From Proteus vulgaris (GTDB taxonomy: Bacteria; Pseudomonadota; Gammaproteobacteria; Enterobacterales; Enterobacteriaceae), in the NCBI RefSeq assembly GCF_023100685.1, contig NZ_CP090064.1, positions 558,001-622,000 of the forward strand: DNA of 64,000 bases, read 5' to 3'. The first letter of the stretch is position 1; every line of letters starts with the position of its first letter. The notes beneath the pieces were generated by a model, which ran no database searches, was not told the origin of the DNA, and saw only the letters and a program-made list of their open reading frames with translations. Positions 30,458 to 41,355 of the stretch are shown here, piece by piece. A program made the translations under genes and the position numbers.

Positions 30458-31732
30458 TTATAACATGAATAACGCAACAGCGATGACGCCGATAATCATA
30501 CCTGGTGCAGTACGTTTTGCGATTTCCATAGGGTTAACATTTGCAAGGCCAGCACAAACAATCGCTGCACCTGCCAGTGGTGACATTGTACGGCCTAATG
30601 CGCCAGATAAAGCCGCAGCCATACCCATGTCTGGGATTTCATAACCAAATTGTGCAGCATGAGGTGTCACTGTTTCGTTGAATGCGAATGCTGCTGCGTC
30701 ACCAGAACCTGTGATAATACCCATTAAGAACGGCCCTAAAGTACCACCCCAGCGAGCAAATTCAGGAGAGTGAGTCAAGAAGTTGATGAACGCGTCGATT
30801 AAACCAGATGCTTTCAGACCTGCTGCGAATACGGCCGCTGCAATGATGATACCTAATACATCACCATAAGCATTACCCATACCTTTAAAGAACTCTTTGG
30901 TAATTTGAGCAGGGTTAGTTAATGTGATGAACAGGGAATAGATAGAACCGATTAACATTGCCGCAGGAACAGACAGTTTAAATGTACTGAATGTCTCAAA
31001 GAATGGCAGAATTAACAGGATTAATGGAATGAAAGGTGCTGTTGCATATAAATAGTTAGGGCGAACAGCTTCTGGCGTTGCTTGTGCTGATGAAGATGAT
31101 GCATCACCAGTAGCAGAAGCCATTTTGAACTCTTTTTTCACTAAAGCGACAACGGCCAGTGAAACTGCAGCGATACCACCAGCCATTAAGCTGTATGGGC
31201 TATGGCGAGCGATTAAATCAACCACTTCCATATTTGCCATGTTAGCAACGAAGGCGTTATGCGACATACCTGGGCTTAGCATTGAGCCGATGGTACCACA
31301 TAACACTGCACCACCTGCGATAGCTGGGTGAATACGTGCCGCGATTAATAATGGAATGAGTGTTGCACCTACCGCAGCCGCACAACCTGCTGCTGATGGG
31401 ATTGCGATATTAATAAAGTATGTTACGACAACAGTGGCTGGAATAAGGAAGAAGCCCAGACGAGTCATTACTTTTGATAAAACATGAACCAGATGCATGT
31501 CGCATTTGGTGTATTTCATAACATAAGCAAAACCCATACTCGAACAGATTGCTTGAATTAATGATGAAGACACCATGCGCTCACTAAATGCGGTAAACGC
31601 ATCTAATGGGGTTAGGCTTAAAATACAGAGTAATAAGCCCGCACCAATTAGCACCATTCGGGTTTCATATTTTTTTATTAGCAAATAGACAGTTACAATA
31701 ATAACGGCTACTGCTATCAGTTGCATCACCAT
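30458..31732 (-). CDS. DcuC-family C4-dicarboxylate-type transporter
   Basis: The 424-residue protein has about 12 hydrophobic segments and C-terminal blocks like DcuC (ALGRTMSPLAGAAIVCAGLANVNPMEIAKRT, AFNETVTPHA). The family exchanges fumarate, succinate and related dicarboxylates in anaerobic growth. Because the partner gene is an amidohydrolase, the cargo could instead be an N-acyl or dicarboxylic amino-acid conjugate. The divergence from E. coli DcuC is considerable, so no gene symbol is given. A consensus FNR site and -10 lie upstream. Confidence 0.8.
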   Translation of the reverse strand: MVMQLIAVAVIIVTVYLLIKKYETRMVLIGAGLLLCILSLTPLDAFTAFSERMVSSSLIQAICSSMGFAYVMKYTKCDMHLVHVLSKVMTRLGFFLIPATVVVTYFINIAIPSAAGCAAAVGATLIPLLIAARIHPAIAGGAVLCGTIGSMLSPGMSHNAFVANMANMEVVDLIARHSPYSLMAGGIAAVSLAVVALVKKEFKMASATGDASSSSAQATPEAVRPNYLYATAPFIPLILLILPFFETFSTFKLSVPAAMLIGSIYSLFITLTNPAQITKEFFKGMGNAYGDVLGIIIAAAVFAAGLKASGLIDAFINFLTHSPEFARWGGTLGPFLMGIITGSGDAAAFAFNETVTPHAAQFGYEIPDMGMAAALSGALGRTMSPLAGAAIVCAGLANVNPMEIAKRTAPGMIIGVIAVALFML

Positions 31733-31828
31733 AGTGATCCCCTAGTTAATTATGACAATACTATTAATTGTGAAAACGAACCTAACATCAATAAATTATA
31801 TTTTTCTGTAAAGTTATTAGGTGACTCC

Positions 31829-31869
31829 ATTATGAAGTTGGTAGGTTGACAATATTTGATTGTTATCAA
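31829..31869 (-). promoter_or_regulatory. FNR-dependent promoter of the dcuC-like operon
   Basis: TTGAT-TGTT-ATCAA at 31856-31869 is a perfect FNR consensus (TTGAT-N4-ATCAA). On the minus strand CATAAT (31834-31829) is a 5/6 match to -10. If transcription starts about 7 bases later (near 31822), the FNR site is centred at about -41, the classical class II activating position. The start codon is about 90 bases further on. Confidence 0.82.
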
Positions 31870-32088
31870 ATTTAATAGCCGAAATAAAATCTATTTTTTT
31901 AGACTGTGATGTTATTAACAAATGCTGTAAAACAATTATCATTAAAAGATGACGGAAAAGTTAAATAAAAAGAGATAAAGTAAAAAATACGAAAACAAAT
32001 TATATTTACTATAGGTTAAGAGTGTTATTTTGATACAAAAAAGAATATCTATTTTTATCAAAATATTATTCAATAATTTATATTAAAT

Positions 32089-32107
32089 GGTAATGAGAAT
32101 GATTATT
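32089..32107. promoter_or_regulatory. Candidate Fur box
   Basis: GGTAATGAGAATGATTATT matches the 19-base Fur consensus GATAATGATAATCATTATC at 15 positions. It lies between gltD and the dcuC-like gene, about 270 bases upstream of the predicted transcription start of the latter. AT-rich surroundings raise the chance of a fortuitous match. Confidence 0.35.
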
Positions 32108-32166
32108 TATGGGATACTTTTATGATCCTTAAATATTATTTATTTATAGTAATAAAACATTAATAA

Positions 32167-32197
32167 AATTATCCCACTTAAATTAAATGGGATAATT
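32167..32197 (-). terminator. Terminator of gltBD
   Basis: AATTATCCCA and TGGGATAATT are exact reverse complements around an 11-base loop, with T-rich minus-strand sequence after it. It lies 44 bases after the gltD stop. The rest of the 508-base gap 31733-32240 shows only the FNR promoter and the Fur-like site. Confidence 0.7.
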
Positions 32198-32240
32198 AGC
32201 AAGAGAAATTGTTATTTTAAATATCAAAAATAAATGATAT

Positions 32241-33647
<1,407 letters not shown>

Positions 33648-36600
33648 CTATTGTGCCTGAACGCGTAATTCAGCGGATGAACGACGAGGATGACCGAGTA
33701 ACGCATTGACATCACTGGATTTGGGTTTAACTAATTTAAAGTGTTGTGACCAATATTCCCACTGTGAAAGTAACATTTCACCTTGCTGTGAACTTGTTAA
33801 TCTTACATGCTCTGCAATCATGCCTCGTAAATGTTCAGCGAGAATGGCAAAGGATGCTACAGGAAGCAACTCAATAGATGAGGCATTGATCCGTTGTGAT
33901 AATGTTGAATCTTCATCTAACAGATAGGCAAATCCACCCGTCATTCCTGCACCAAAGTTAATACCAGTTTTGCCCAGAATGCAGACAATGCCACCTGTCA
34001 TATATTCACAACCGTTATCACCGACACCTTCAACCACGGCAATTGCCCCAGAGTTTCTTACAGCAAAACGCTCACCAGCTAAACCTGATGCATAAAGCTT
34101 TCCACCTGTGGCACCATAAAGACAGGTATTACCCATAATCGTGGCATGGTGATTTTTAAAGGCAGAGCCAACAGGGGGAGAAATAACAATACGTCCTCCC
34201 GCCATGCCTTTTCCTACATAATCATTGGCATCACCCACTAAGGTTAATTCAACGCCTTGTGCATTCCATACACCAAAGCTTTGACCTGCTGTTCCTGTAA
34301 AATGAAGTTTAATCGGGGTTGCAGATAAGCCACTTTCGCCATATTTCTTAGCAATAATGCCAGATAATGTTGCGCCAACAGAACGATCAGTATTACGAAT
34401 ATTAAAATAATAGGTTTGGCTTTTTTGTTGCTCAACGGCTTGAAGGGTTTGAGTAACAATGCGCTGGTTTAATTCGCCCTTATCATAAGTATTATTGTTT
34501 TCCTGACAATAAAGCGCATAACCTGATGGTGGCGTTACTGTTTCTAACAGTCCACTTAAAGAGAGCTTTTGCTGTTTACTGCTAACGCCTTCTAGGCATG
34601 AAAGCAGATCAGTTCGACCAATTAAATCCGTGATTTTTCTCACACCAAGTAATGCCATTAACTCACGAGTTTCTTGCGCAATAAAACGAAAGTAGTTAAT
34701 AACGCGTTCAGGCAATCCGTGATAATGGTTACGACGGAGTGTTTCATCTTGGGTTGCAACACCCATTGCGCAATTATTTAAATGACAAATGCGCAAGTAT
34801 TTGCAGCCTAGTGCCACCATGGGGCCTGTACCAAACCCAAAACTCTCTGCGCCTAAGATCGCCGCTTTAATGATATCTAAACCTGTTTTTAATCCACCAT
34901 CGACTTGTAAACGAATTTTATGACGTAGATTATTTGCCACTAGCGCTTGTTGTGTTTCAACCAAACCTAATTCCCACGGGCTTCCAGCATATTTTACAGA
35001 GGTTAATGGGCTTGCTCCTGTCCCACCGTCATAACCTGCAATAGTGATCAAATCGGCATAAGCTTTTGCAACACCAGTAGCAATGGTGCCAACACCTGGC
35101 TCTGAAACCAATTTTACAGAAATCAGCGCCGTTGGATTTATCTGTTTTAAATCAAAAATAAGCTGGGCTAAATCTTCAATTGAGTAGATGTCGTGATGGG
35201 GTGGTGGTGATATTAGGGTCACACCGGGTACGGCATAACGCAGTTGCGCAATATAAGGTGTCACTTTATCACCGGGAAGTTGTCCGCCTTCACCTGGTTT
35301 TGCTCCTTGTGCCACTTTGATTTGTAAAACATCAGCACTCATTAAATAAGAGGGGGTCACACCAAAGCGGCCAGAAGCAATTTGTTTGATCCGTGATACT
35401 TTATTGGTGCCATAACGTGTCGGATCTTCGCCGCCTTCTCCAGAATTCGAAAAACCACCTAAGGTATTCATTGCTTGCGCAAGGGCTTCATGCGCTTCTC
35501 GGCTTAATGCGCCAATTGACATCGCTGCAGTATCAAAGCGTTTAAATAATTCGGTTTCAGGATCGACTTCTTCAATTGAGATGGCTGTTGCCTTGTTATT
35601 AAGCACTAACATATCGCGCAATGTTGTTATTGGGCGTTGTTGTACAAGGTTTGCATAGTGTTGATAGTCGGTGTATTCCCCACTATTTACAGCTTTCTGT
35701 AATGCTTGAACGACATCAGGGTTATAAGCGTGGTATTCCCCTTTATGGGCGTATTTTAATAAACCTCCGGCTTCTAAAGGATAACGAGTTAACCAAGCCC
35801 GTTTAGACAGATTAAATAAATCCTGTTCAAAATCACTAAAGTCAGCGCCATTAATCCGATTATCAACACCCGCAAAACAGAGATTAACAACGTTATCGTT
35901 TAATCCGACCGCCTCAAAAAGCTGAGAGCAACGGTAAGAGGCAACGGTTGAAATGCCCATTTTAGACATGATTTTATACAGGCCTTTATTTATACCATTA
36001 CGGTAATTCAGCATCATTTGAGCATAAGAGCCTTGCAGGATTTTTTTATCAACACGTTGAGCTAAAGATTCGTAAGCAAGGTAAGGGTAGATCGCGGTAG
36101 CACCAAATCCGAGTAATACAGCGAAATGGTGTGGATCACGGGCACTGGCCGTTTCGACAATAATATTAGCATCACAGCGTAAGTTATTATCTACTAATGC
36201 TTTTTGTACTGCACCAACCGCCATAGGCGCAGGAATAGGTAGTCGCTCTTTTGCGATATTCCTATCTGATAAAATCAGTAAAACAGCACCGTTGCGAACT
36301 TCCTGTTGTGCTTTTACACATAATTGGTGTAAGGCTGTTTCTAGGTTAGATCCTATTGGTTGATACGTGATATCAAGATGAATTGCGCGGTAATAAGGGC
36401 TTTCTTGATTAATAAGTTGTTGAAAATCGCTATAGAGTAAAATAGGGGATTTAAAACTGAGTCGATGAGCTTGGCCCTCAGCTTCACAAAACACATTCAT
36501 TTCACGTCCAATACATGTTGCCAAAGACATGACATGGGCTTCTCTTAATGAGTCTATTGGTGGATTAGTAACTTGCGCAAATTTCTGTCTAAAGTAGTCA

Positions 36601-38108
36601 TAAATCAGACGTGGACGTTGAGAAAGTACAGCAAATGGCGTGTCATCACCCATTGAACCTGTGGCTTCTTGTCCGTTTTCTGCAAGTACATGCAAAATGT
36701 TTTCTAACTCTTCTTGGCTATATGCAAATTGTTTTTGATATGTTGCTAATAATGTGTCATCAAAGGCGCGTTGGCCGGTTGCTTGTTGTTCTGGTAGTGC
36801 TTCAAATGGCGTTAAACGTTTAACGTTACGTTCAAGCCACAATTTATAAGGATGACGCCTTTTTAAATCTTCATCGGTTTCAGCTGAATGTAAAATACGG
36901 CCATGATGAGTATCGACTACCATTAGTTCACCGGGGCCAACACGTCCTTTTTCTCGTACTTCATCAGGTTGATAATCCCAAATACCAATTTCAGAAGCAC
37001 AAGTAATGATGTTATCCGTGGTGATCACATAGCGAGCTGGGCGTAAACCGTTTCTATCAAGAGTGCAAGCGGCATAACGACCGTCTGATAACACAATACC
37101 GGCAGGACCATCCCAAGGCTCCATGTGCATTGAGTTAAAATCAAAAAACGCTCGTAAATCATCATCCATTTGAGGATTGTTTTGCCACGCAGGAGGAACG
37201 AGTAACCGCATAGCACGAACAATATCCATACCTCCATTGAGAAAAAGCTCTAGCATATTGTCGAGTGAACTTGAATCTGAGCCACTTTCATTCACAAAAG
37301 GAGCTGCACTTTGTAGATCAGGGATCAGCGGGGTATGAAATTTATAGGCGCGGGCTCTGGCCCATTGGCGATTACCTGTGATGGTATTAATTTCACCGTT
37401 ATGTGCTAAATAACGAAAGGGTTGGGCGAGTGGCCATCTTGGTGTGGTATTAGTGGAAAAGCGCTGGTGGAATAAACAAATTGAAGATTCCATGCGTAGA
37501 TCAGCCAGATCGGTAAAAAAACGCGGTAAATCGATGGCCATACAAAGGCCTTTATAAACCGTCACCAAATTGGAGAGGCTACAAATATAAAAATCACTGT
37601 CAGTGATACGCTTTTCAATTCGTCTACGGGCAACAAAGAGTCGTCTTTCAATATCACTTATCCGCCAGCCTGCGGGAGCATTAACAAAGACTTGTTCGAT
37701 TAAAGGAAGTGAAGAAAGAGCGATGCTGCCTAGAATATCTGTGTTGATAGGAACTTTACGCCAGCCAACAATTGAAAGTGTTTCACGTTGTAGTTCTTCT
37801 TCGACGATAAGACGGCATTGTGTGGCAATATTGGGATCTTGGCTTAAAAATAGCATTCCTACGGCGTAATTTTTTGCTAAATGCCAGCCCTTTTCTTGTG
37901 CAACTAATTGGAAAAAACGCTCTGGTTTTTGTAAGAGTAATCCGCAACCATCGCCGGTTTTACCATCAGAAAGAATAGCGCCACGATGTTGCATTCTGGC
38001 GAGACCATGTATGGCATTTCTGACAATCTTATGGCTGGCTTGCCCTTCAATATGCGCGATCAATCCAAACCCACAATTGTCTTTTTCCTGTGTCTTTTGA
38101 TAGAGCAT
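33648..38108 (-). CDS. gltB: Glutamate synthase (NADPH) large subunit
   Basis: The product is 1486 residues when started at ATG 38108, exactly the E. coli length. AGGAAG lies six bases upstream. The N-terminus MLYQKTQEKDNCGFGL contains the propeptide before catalytic Cys12 (class II glutamine amidotransferase). Central and FMN-binding domains follow (IGALSREAHEALAQAMN, GYDGGTGASPL, Cys cluster CKYLRICHLNNC), then the C-terminal GXGXG beta-helix. The open frame extends 22 codons upstream but without a ribosome binding site. It is the main ammonia-assimilation partner of glutamine synthetase under nitrogen limitation. Confidence 0.97.
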   Translation of the reverse strand: MLYQKTQEKDNCGFGLIAHIEGQASHKIVRNAIHGLARMQHRGAILSDGKTGDGCGLLLQKPERFFQLVAQEKGWHLAKNYAVGMLFLSQDPNIATQCRLIVEEELQRETLSIVGWRKVPINTDILGSIALSSLPLIEQVFVNAPAGWRISDIERRLFVARRRIEKRITDSDFYICSLSNLVTVYKGLCMAIDLPRFFTDLADLRMESSICLFHQRFSTNTTPRWPLAQPFRYLAHNGEINTITGNRQWARARAYKFHTPLIPDLQSAAPFVNESGSDSSSLDNMLELFLNGGMDIVRAMRLLVPPAWQNNPQMDDDLRAFFDFNSMHMEPWDGPAGIVLSDGRYAACTLDRNGLRPARYVITTDNIITCASEIGIWDYQPDEVREKGRVGPGELMVVDTHHGRILHSAETDEDLKRRHPYKLWLERNVKRLTPFEALPEQQATGQRAFDDTLLATYQKQFAYSQEELENILHVLAENGQEATGSMGDDTPFAVLSQRPRLIYDYFRQKFAQVTNPPIDSLREAHVMSLATCIGREMNVFCEAEGQAHRLSFKSPILLYSDFQQLINQESPYYRAIHLDITYQPIGSNLETALHQLCVKAQQEVRNGAVLLILSDRNIAKERLPIPAPMAVGAVQKALVDNNLRCDANIIVETASARDPHHFAVLLGFGATAIYPYLAYESLAQRVDKKILQGSYAQMMLNYRNGINKGLYKIMSKMGISTVASYRCSQLFEAVGLNDNVVNLCFAGVDNRINGADFSDFEQDLFNLSKRAWLTRYPLEAGGLLKYAHKGEYHAYNPDVVQALQKAVNSGEYTDYQHYANLVQQRPITTLRDMLVLNNKATAISIEEVDPETELFKRFDTAAMSIGALSREAHEALAQAMNTLGGFSNSGEGGEDPTRYGTNKVSRIKQIASGRFGVTPSYLMSADVLQIKVAQGAKPGEGGQLPGDKVTPYIAQLRYAVPGVTLISPPPHHDIYSIEDLAQLIFDLKQINPTALISVKLVSEPGVGTIATGVAKAYADLITIAGYDGGTGASPLTSVKYAGSPWELGLVETQQALVANNLRHKIRLQVDGGLKTGLDIIKAAILGAESFGFGTGPMVALGCKYLRICHLNNCAMGVATQDETLRRNHYHGLPERVINYFRFIAQETRELMALLGVRKITDLIGRTDLLSCLEGVSSKQQKLSLSGLLETVTPPSGYALYCQENNNTYDKGELNQRIVTQTLQAVEQQKSQTYYFNIRNTDRSVGATLSGIIAKKYGESGLSATPIKLHFTGTAGQSFGVWNAQGVELTLVGDANDYVGKGMAGGRIVISPPVGSAFKNHHATIMGNTCLYGATGGKLYASGLAGERFAVRNSGAIAVVEGVGDNGCEYMTGGIVCILGKTGINFGAGMTGGFAYLLDEDSTLSQRINASSIELLPVASFAILAEHLRGMIAEHVRLTSSQQGEMLLSQWEYWSQHFKLVKPKSSDVNALLGHPRRSSAELRVQAQ

Positions 38109-38781
38109 TTTTTGCTTCCTACTTAGTTTGCTGGGCACCTCAAAAAAGAGCGCAAAAGGAACGTTTTGGCTCAAAGTATGTAGGTAAATTTATGGGTACT
38201 CAGTCGGGTGATGTTGTGTTTGCCTAGCTTGGTGTGTTTTTTATATTGCTATGCAATGCCTTTTCAACTTATCGATAAATAAAAATCAGGTCAATGTGTA
38301 GGGATATTTGACTGAGATAAAACAGATAAGGAAATTTTTATTTTAAAATATTGATTAATAAATAAATTATTCTATTTTAAAATAGTAAGGGAGTGATTTT
38401 TTAATGTGAGCTATATCACTTTATTTCAGCGATTTAGCTTTATCTCATCCTTTAATGATAAAAACGGATAGTGAGTTATTCTAATGAATATATTGATTTT
38501 GGAATTTTATTGTTTTTATACATTTTGTATAAAAAAAGACAAATTGCATTTTTTCTAATAAGGTCTATTTATCGTTGCTATCTCTATCGTTTATGTTACT
38601 TGGTTTTGTATTATTTTTATGAATGCATATATCTCGGATAGGCTCGTTGAGAGAAAATAAACAGTTAAATCAAATAAAATAATGAAAAATAGCCTCTCTT
38701 AATTAGATTTCTGAATGTTCGCCACTGCGCCAATTCATTTTTGGGTTATCATTCCATAGATTCAATATATTGGAGTTTTCA
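38109..38781. other. Divergent gltB/arcB intergenic region
   Basis: There are 673 bases of AT-rich DNA between gltB and arcB without a supported gene. In E. coli yhcC lies here and none is visible. It contains the CRP-like site at 38405-38420 and presumably promoters for both genes. TTGGAG nine bases ahead of ATG 38782 is the arcB ribosome binding site. Confidence 0.6.
38405..38420. promoter_or_regulatory. Candidate CRP site upstream of gltB/arcB
   Basis: TGTGA-GCTATA-TCACT matches the CRP consensus TGTGA-N6-TCACA at all but the last base. It is about 300 bases from gltB and 360 from arcB. The E. coli gltBD promoter is known to respond to CRP and Lrp. Confidence 0.55.
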
Positions 38782-41118
38782 ATGAAATTGCTCAAAGGGC
38801 TTGCCCAATACTATGTTGACTTAATGATGAGGCTAGGGCTTATCCGCTTCTCATTGTTGTTAGCTTCCGCATTAGTTGTTTTAGCGATGGTTGTTCAAAT
38901 GGCGGTAACATTCTTGCTTGCAGGTGATGTTACCAGTATTGACCTTGTTCGCTCTATTTTCTTTGGGTTGATTATTACGCCTTGGGCTGTCTATTTTCTT
39001 TCAGTTGTCGTTGAACAACTAGAAGAATCACGACGTCGTTTATCTCGTATGGTAGATAAACTTGGTGTAATGCGACAGCGTGATTTAGAGCTTAATTCTC
39101 AATTAAAAGAGAATATTGAGCAATTAAACTTGGAAATTCAAGAGCGTGAAAAAGTTGAAAAAGCGCACCTTGAACTTTTGGAAAAACTCAAAAGTGAAAT
39201 GAAGCGTCGTGAGTTGACGCAAATAGAACTGGAACAACAATCTTCACTGCTACGTTCATTCCTTGATGCCTCTCCTGACTTAGTTTATTACCGAAATGAA
39301 GATAATGAATTTTCAGGATGTAACCGCGCAACAGAATTACTGACAGGTAAAAGTGAGAAGCAACTTATCGGTTTAACACCTCTTGATGTGTATGACGAAG
39401 ATATTGCGATAAAAGTGATGGAAACTGATGAGAAAGTTTTCCGTCACAATGTCTCACTTACCTATGAGCAGTGGCTAGTTTACCCTGATGGGCGAAAAGC
39501 CTGTTTTGAATTACGTAAAGTGCCGTTTTATGACCGTATTGGCAAGCGTCATGGTTTAATGGGCTTTGGACGTGACATTACAGAGCGTAAGCGCTATCAA
39601 GACGCGTTAGAGAACGCTAGCCGAGATAAAACCACCTTTATCTCAACAATCAGCCATGAATTGCGTACACCGCTTAATGGCATTGTTGGGTTAAGCCGTA
39701 TTTTATTGGATACCGAACTTTCACCAGAGCAACTCAATTACTTAAAAACGATCCATGTGAGTGCGATTACGTTGGGTAATATTTTCAATGACGTGATTGA
39801 AATGGATAAGATTGAACGTAGAAAAATTCAACTAGATAACCAACCAATCGATTTTACTGAATTTATTTCTGATTTAGAAAACCTTTCAGGATTGTTAGTA
39901 CAGCCAAAAGGATTGAAATTCACACTCGAAGCGGAAGAAACCTTACCGCATAAGATAACTTCTGACGGAACTCGATTACGTCAGATCTTGTGGAATCTCA
40001 TCGGTAATGCTGTGAAATTTACGCAAGAAGGTGAAATCAAAGTTCGTATTTGGCAAGAAGCCTCTGATAAGTTGTTCTTTGAAGTCAAAGACAGTGGCAT
40101 CGGTATCCCTAAAAGTGAGCTTGAGAAGATTTTTGCCATGTACTATCAAGTCAATGATAGCGAAGGTGGACGCTCTGCAACGGGAACGGGGATTGGACTT
40201 GCTGTTTCAAAACGCCTAGCACAGCATATGGGCGGTGATATTCATGTAGAGAGTGAGTTAGGTAAGGGATCTGTCTTCACGCTCTCTATCGTTGCTCCTG
40301 CGATTGAAGAGCATCTTGATATTGAGAATGATGATGAGTTCTTATTGCCAGCGTTAAATATTCTACTTGTTGAAGATATTGAGCTTAACGTTATTGTTGC
40401 CTGTTCAGTTTTAGAGAAATTAGGTAATACCGTTGATGTAGCAATGACCGGGCAAGAAGCTTTATCGATGTTTAAGCCTGATGAATATGACTTAGTGCTA
40501 TTAGACATTCAATTACCTGATATGACAGGCTTTGATATTTCAAGAAAATTACGTCAAGAATTCGACAGTAATGAACTTCCGCCATTGATTGCGTTAACTG
40601 CAAATGTTTTGAAAGATAAAAAAGAGTATTTAGATGCGGGAATGAACGACGTATTGAGTAAACCACTTTCTGTAGATGCTCTTACTGCAATTATCAACAA
40701 ATTCTGGGGAGATGGTGCGGTTTCTGTGCCATGTAATGAGCCATCGGAATTGTTGAATAAAAATGAAGAGTTATTAGATATAGACATGCTGAATCAATAC
40801 ATCGAACTTGTCGGACCTCAATTAATCACTGATGGTTTAGATGTTTTTGAAAAGATGATGCCAAGTTATATGTCAGTCCTCGAATCTAATCTGACAGCGC
40901 GCGATCAGAAGGGCATCACTGAGGAAGGACATAAAATCAAAGGTGCAGCAGGTTCTATTGGTTTAAAACATTTACAGCAACTCGCTAAACAGATCCAATC
41001 ACCGGAATTACCTGCTTGGTGGGACAATGTGCAAGAGTGGGTAGATGAATTAGGGAAGGATTGGAGAAAGGATGTGGAAAGTTTAAGAAACTGGTTATCA
41101 GGGGCTAGAAAAAAATAA
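38782..41118 (+). CDS. arcB: Aerobic respiration control sensor kinase ArcB
   Basis: The 778-residue tripartite hybrid kinase equals E. coli ArcB in length. It has two transmembrane helices (about 24-44 and 57-77), a coiled linker, a PAS domain with redox Cys180 and Cys241, transmitter His292 (STISHELRTP), a catalytic ATPase domain (GTGIGLAVS), receiver Asp575 (LVLLDIQLPD) and HPt His717 (EEGHKIKGAAG). It senses quinone redox state and phosphorylates ArcA when oxygen is low. ATG 38782 preceded by TTGGAG was chosen over an upstream in-frame codon. The stop overlaps the terminator of the antisense arcZ gene. Confidence 0.98.
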   Translation: MKLLKGLAQYYVDLMMRLGLIRFSLLLASALVVLAMVVQMAVTFLLAGDVTSIDLVRSIFFGLIITPWAVYFLSVVVEQLEESRRRLSRMVDKLGVMRQRDLELNSQLKENIEQLNLEIQEREKVEKAHLELLEKLKSEMKRRELTQIELEQQSSLLRSFLDASPDLVYYRNEDNEFSGCNRATELLTGKSEKQLIGLTPLDVYDEDIAIKVMETDEKVFRHNVSLTYEQWLVYPDGRKACFELRKVPFYDRIGKRHGLMGFGRDITERKRYQDALENASRDKTTFISTISHELRTPLNGIVGLSRILLDTELSPEQLNYLKTIHVSAITLGNIFNDVIEMDKIERRKIQLDNQPIDFTEFISDLENLSGLLVQPKGLKFTLEAEETLPHKITSDGTRLRQILWNLIGNAVKFTQEGEIKVRIWQEASDKLFFEVKDSGIGIPKSELEKIFAMYYQVNDSEGGRSATGTGIGLAVSKRLAQHMGGDIHVESELGKGSVFTLSIVAPAIEEHLDIENDDEFLLPALNILLVEDIELNVIVACSVLEKLGNTVDVAMTGQEALSMFKPDEYDLVLLDIQLPDMTGFDISRKLRQEFDSNELPPLIALTANVLKDKKEYLDAGMNDVLSKPLSVDALTAIINKFWGDGAVSVPCNEPSELLNKNEELLDIDMLNQYIELVGPQLITDGLDVFEKMMPSYMSVLESNLTARDQKGITEEGHKIKGAAGSIGLKHLQQLAKQIQSPELPAWWDNVQEWVDELGKDWRKDVESLRNWLSGARKK

Positions 41119-41223
41119 CCCCAACCGAAGGTTGGGGTGCGCGAATACTGCGCCAACACCAGGGAAACTTTTCTATCCGCTTTTTTTGATTCTCATTACA
41201 TAGGCGAATAGGATGAAACTATT
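41109..41223 (-). ncRNA. arcZ: Hfq-dependent small RNA ArcZ
   Basis: On the minus strand the block at 41137-41167 contains TGGTGTTGGCGCAGTATTCG, the conserved ArcZ seed region, followed by a terminator hairpin ACCCC-AACC-TTC-GGTT-GGGGT (41138-41118) and a T-tract to 41109. E. coli arcZ lies at the same place, between arcB and elbB. The mature processed RNA (about 55 bases from the 3' end) activates rpoS translation and represses other mRNAs. The 5' end is estimated from a TATGAT -10 at 41235-41230, giving about 115 bases; the 5' half differs from E. coli. The terminator overlaps the last codons of arcB on the opposite strand. Confidence 0.9.
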
Positions 41224-41355
41224 CCATACATCATACAAGCAACAAAATAGCAAAGATAAGTTTTTTTGTTACAAGAAACATTTAAATATGTGATGGCGAT
41301 TGGTGTTTACACCTATAAATGGGTAACTAGTAATCTACTACAAATGGAGAAAGAT

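Noticed and set aside
32089..32107. Reading the Fur-like box as firm evidence for iron control
   Set aside because: It has four mismatches in very AT-rich DNA and lies far from the predicted start; it is kept only as a low-confidence candidate.
40905..41159. 84-codon open frame antisense to the end of arcB
   Set aside because: It overlaps the arcB coding strand and arcZ, shows no family features and is a shadow frame.
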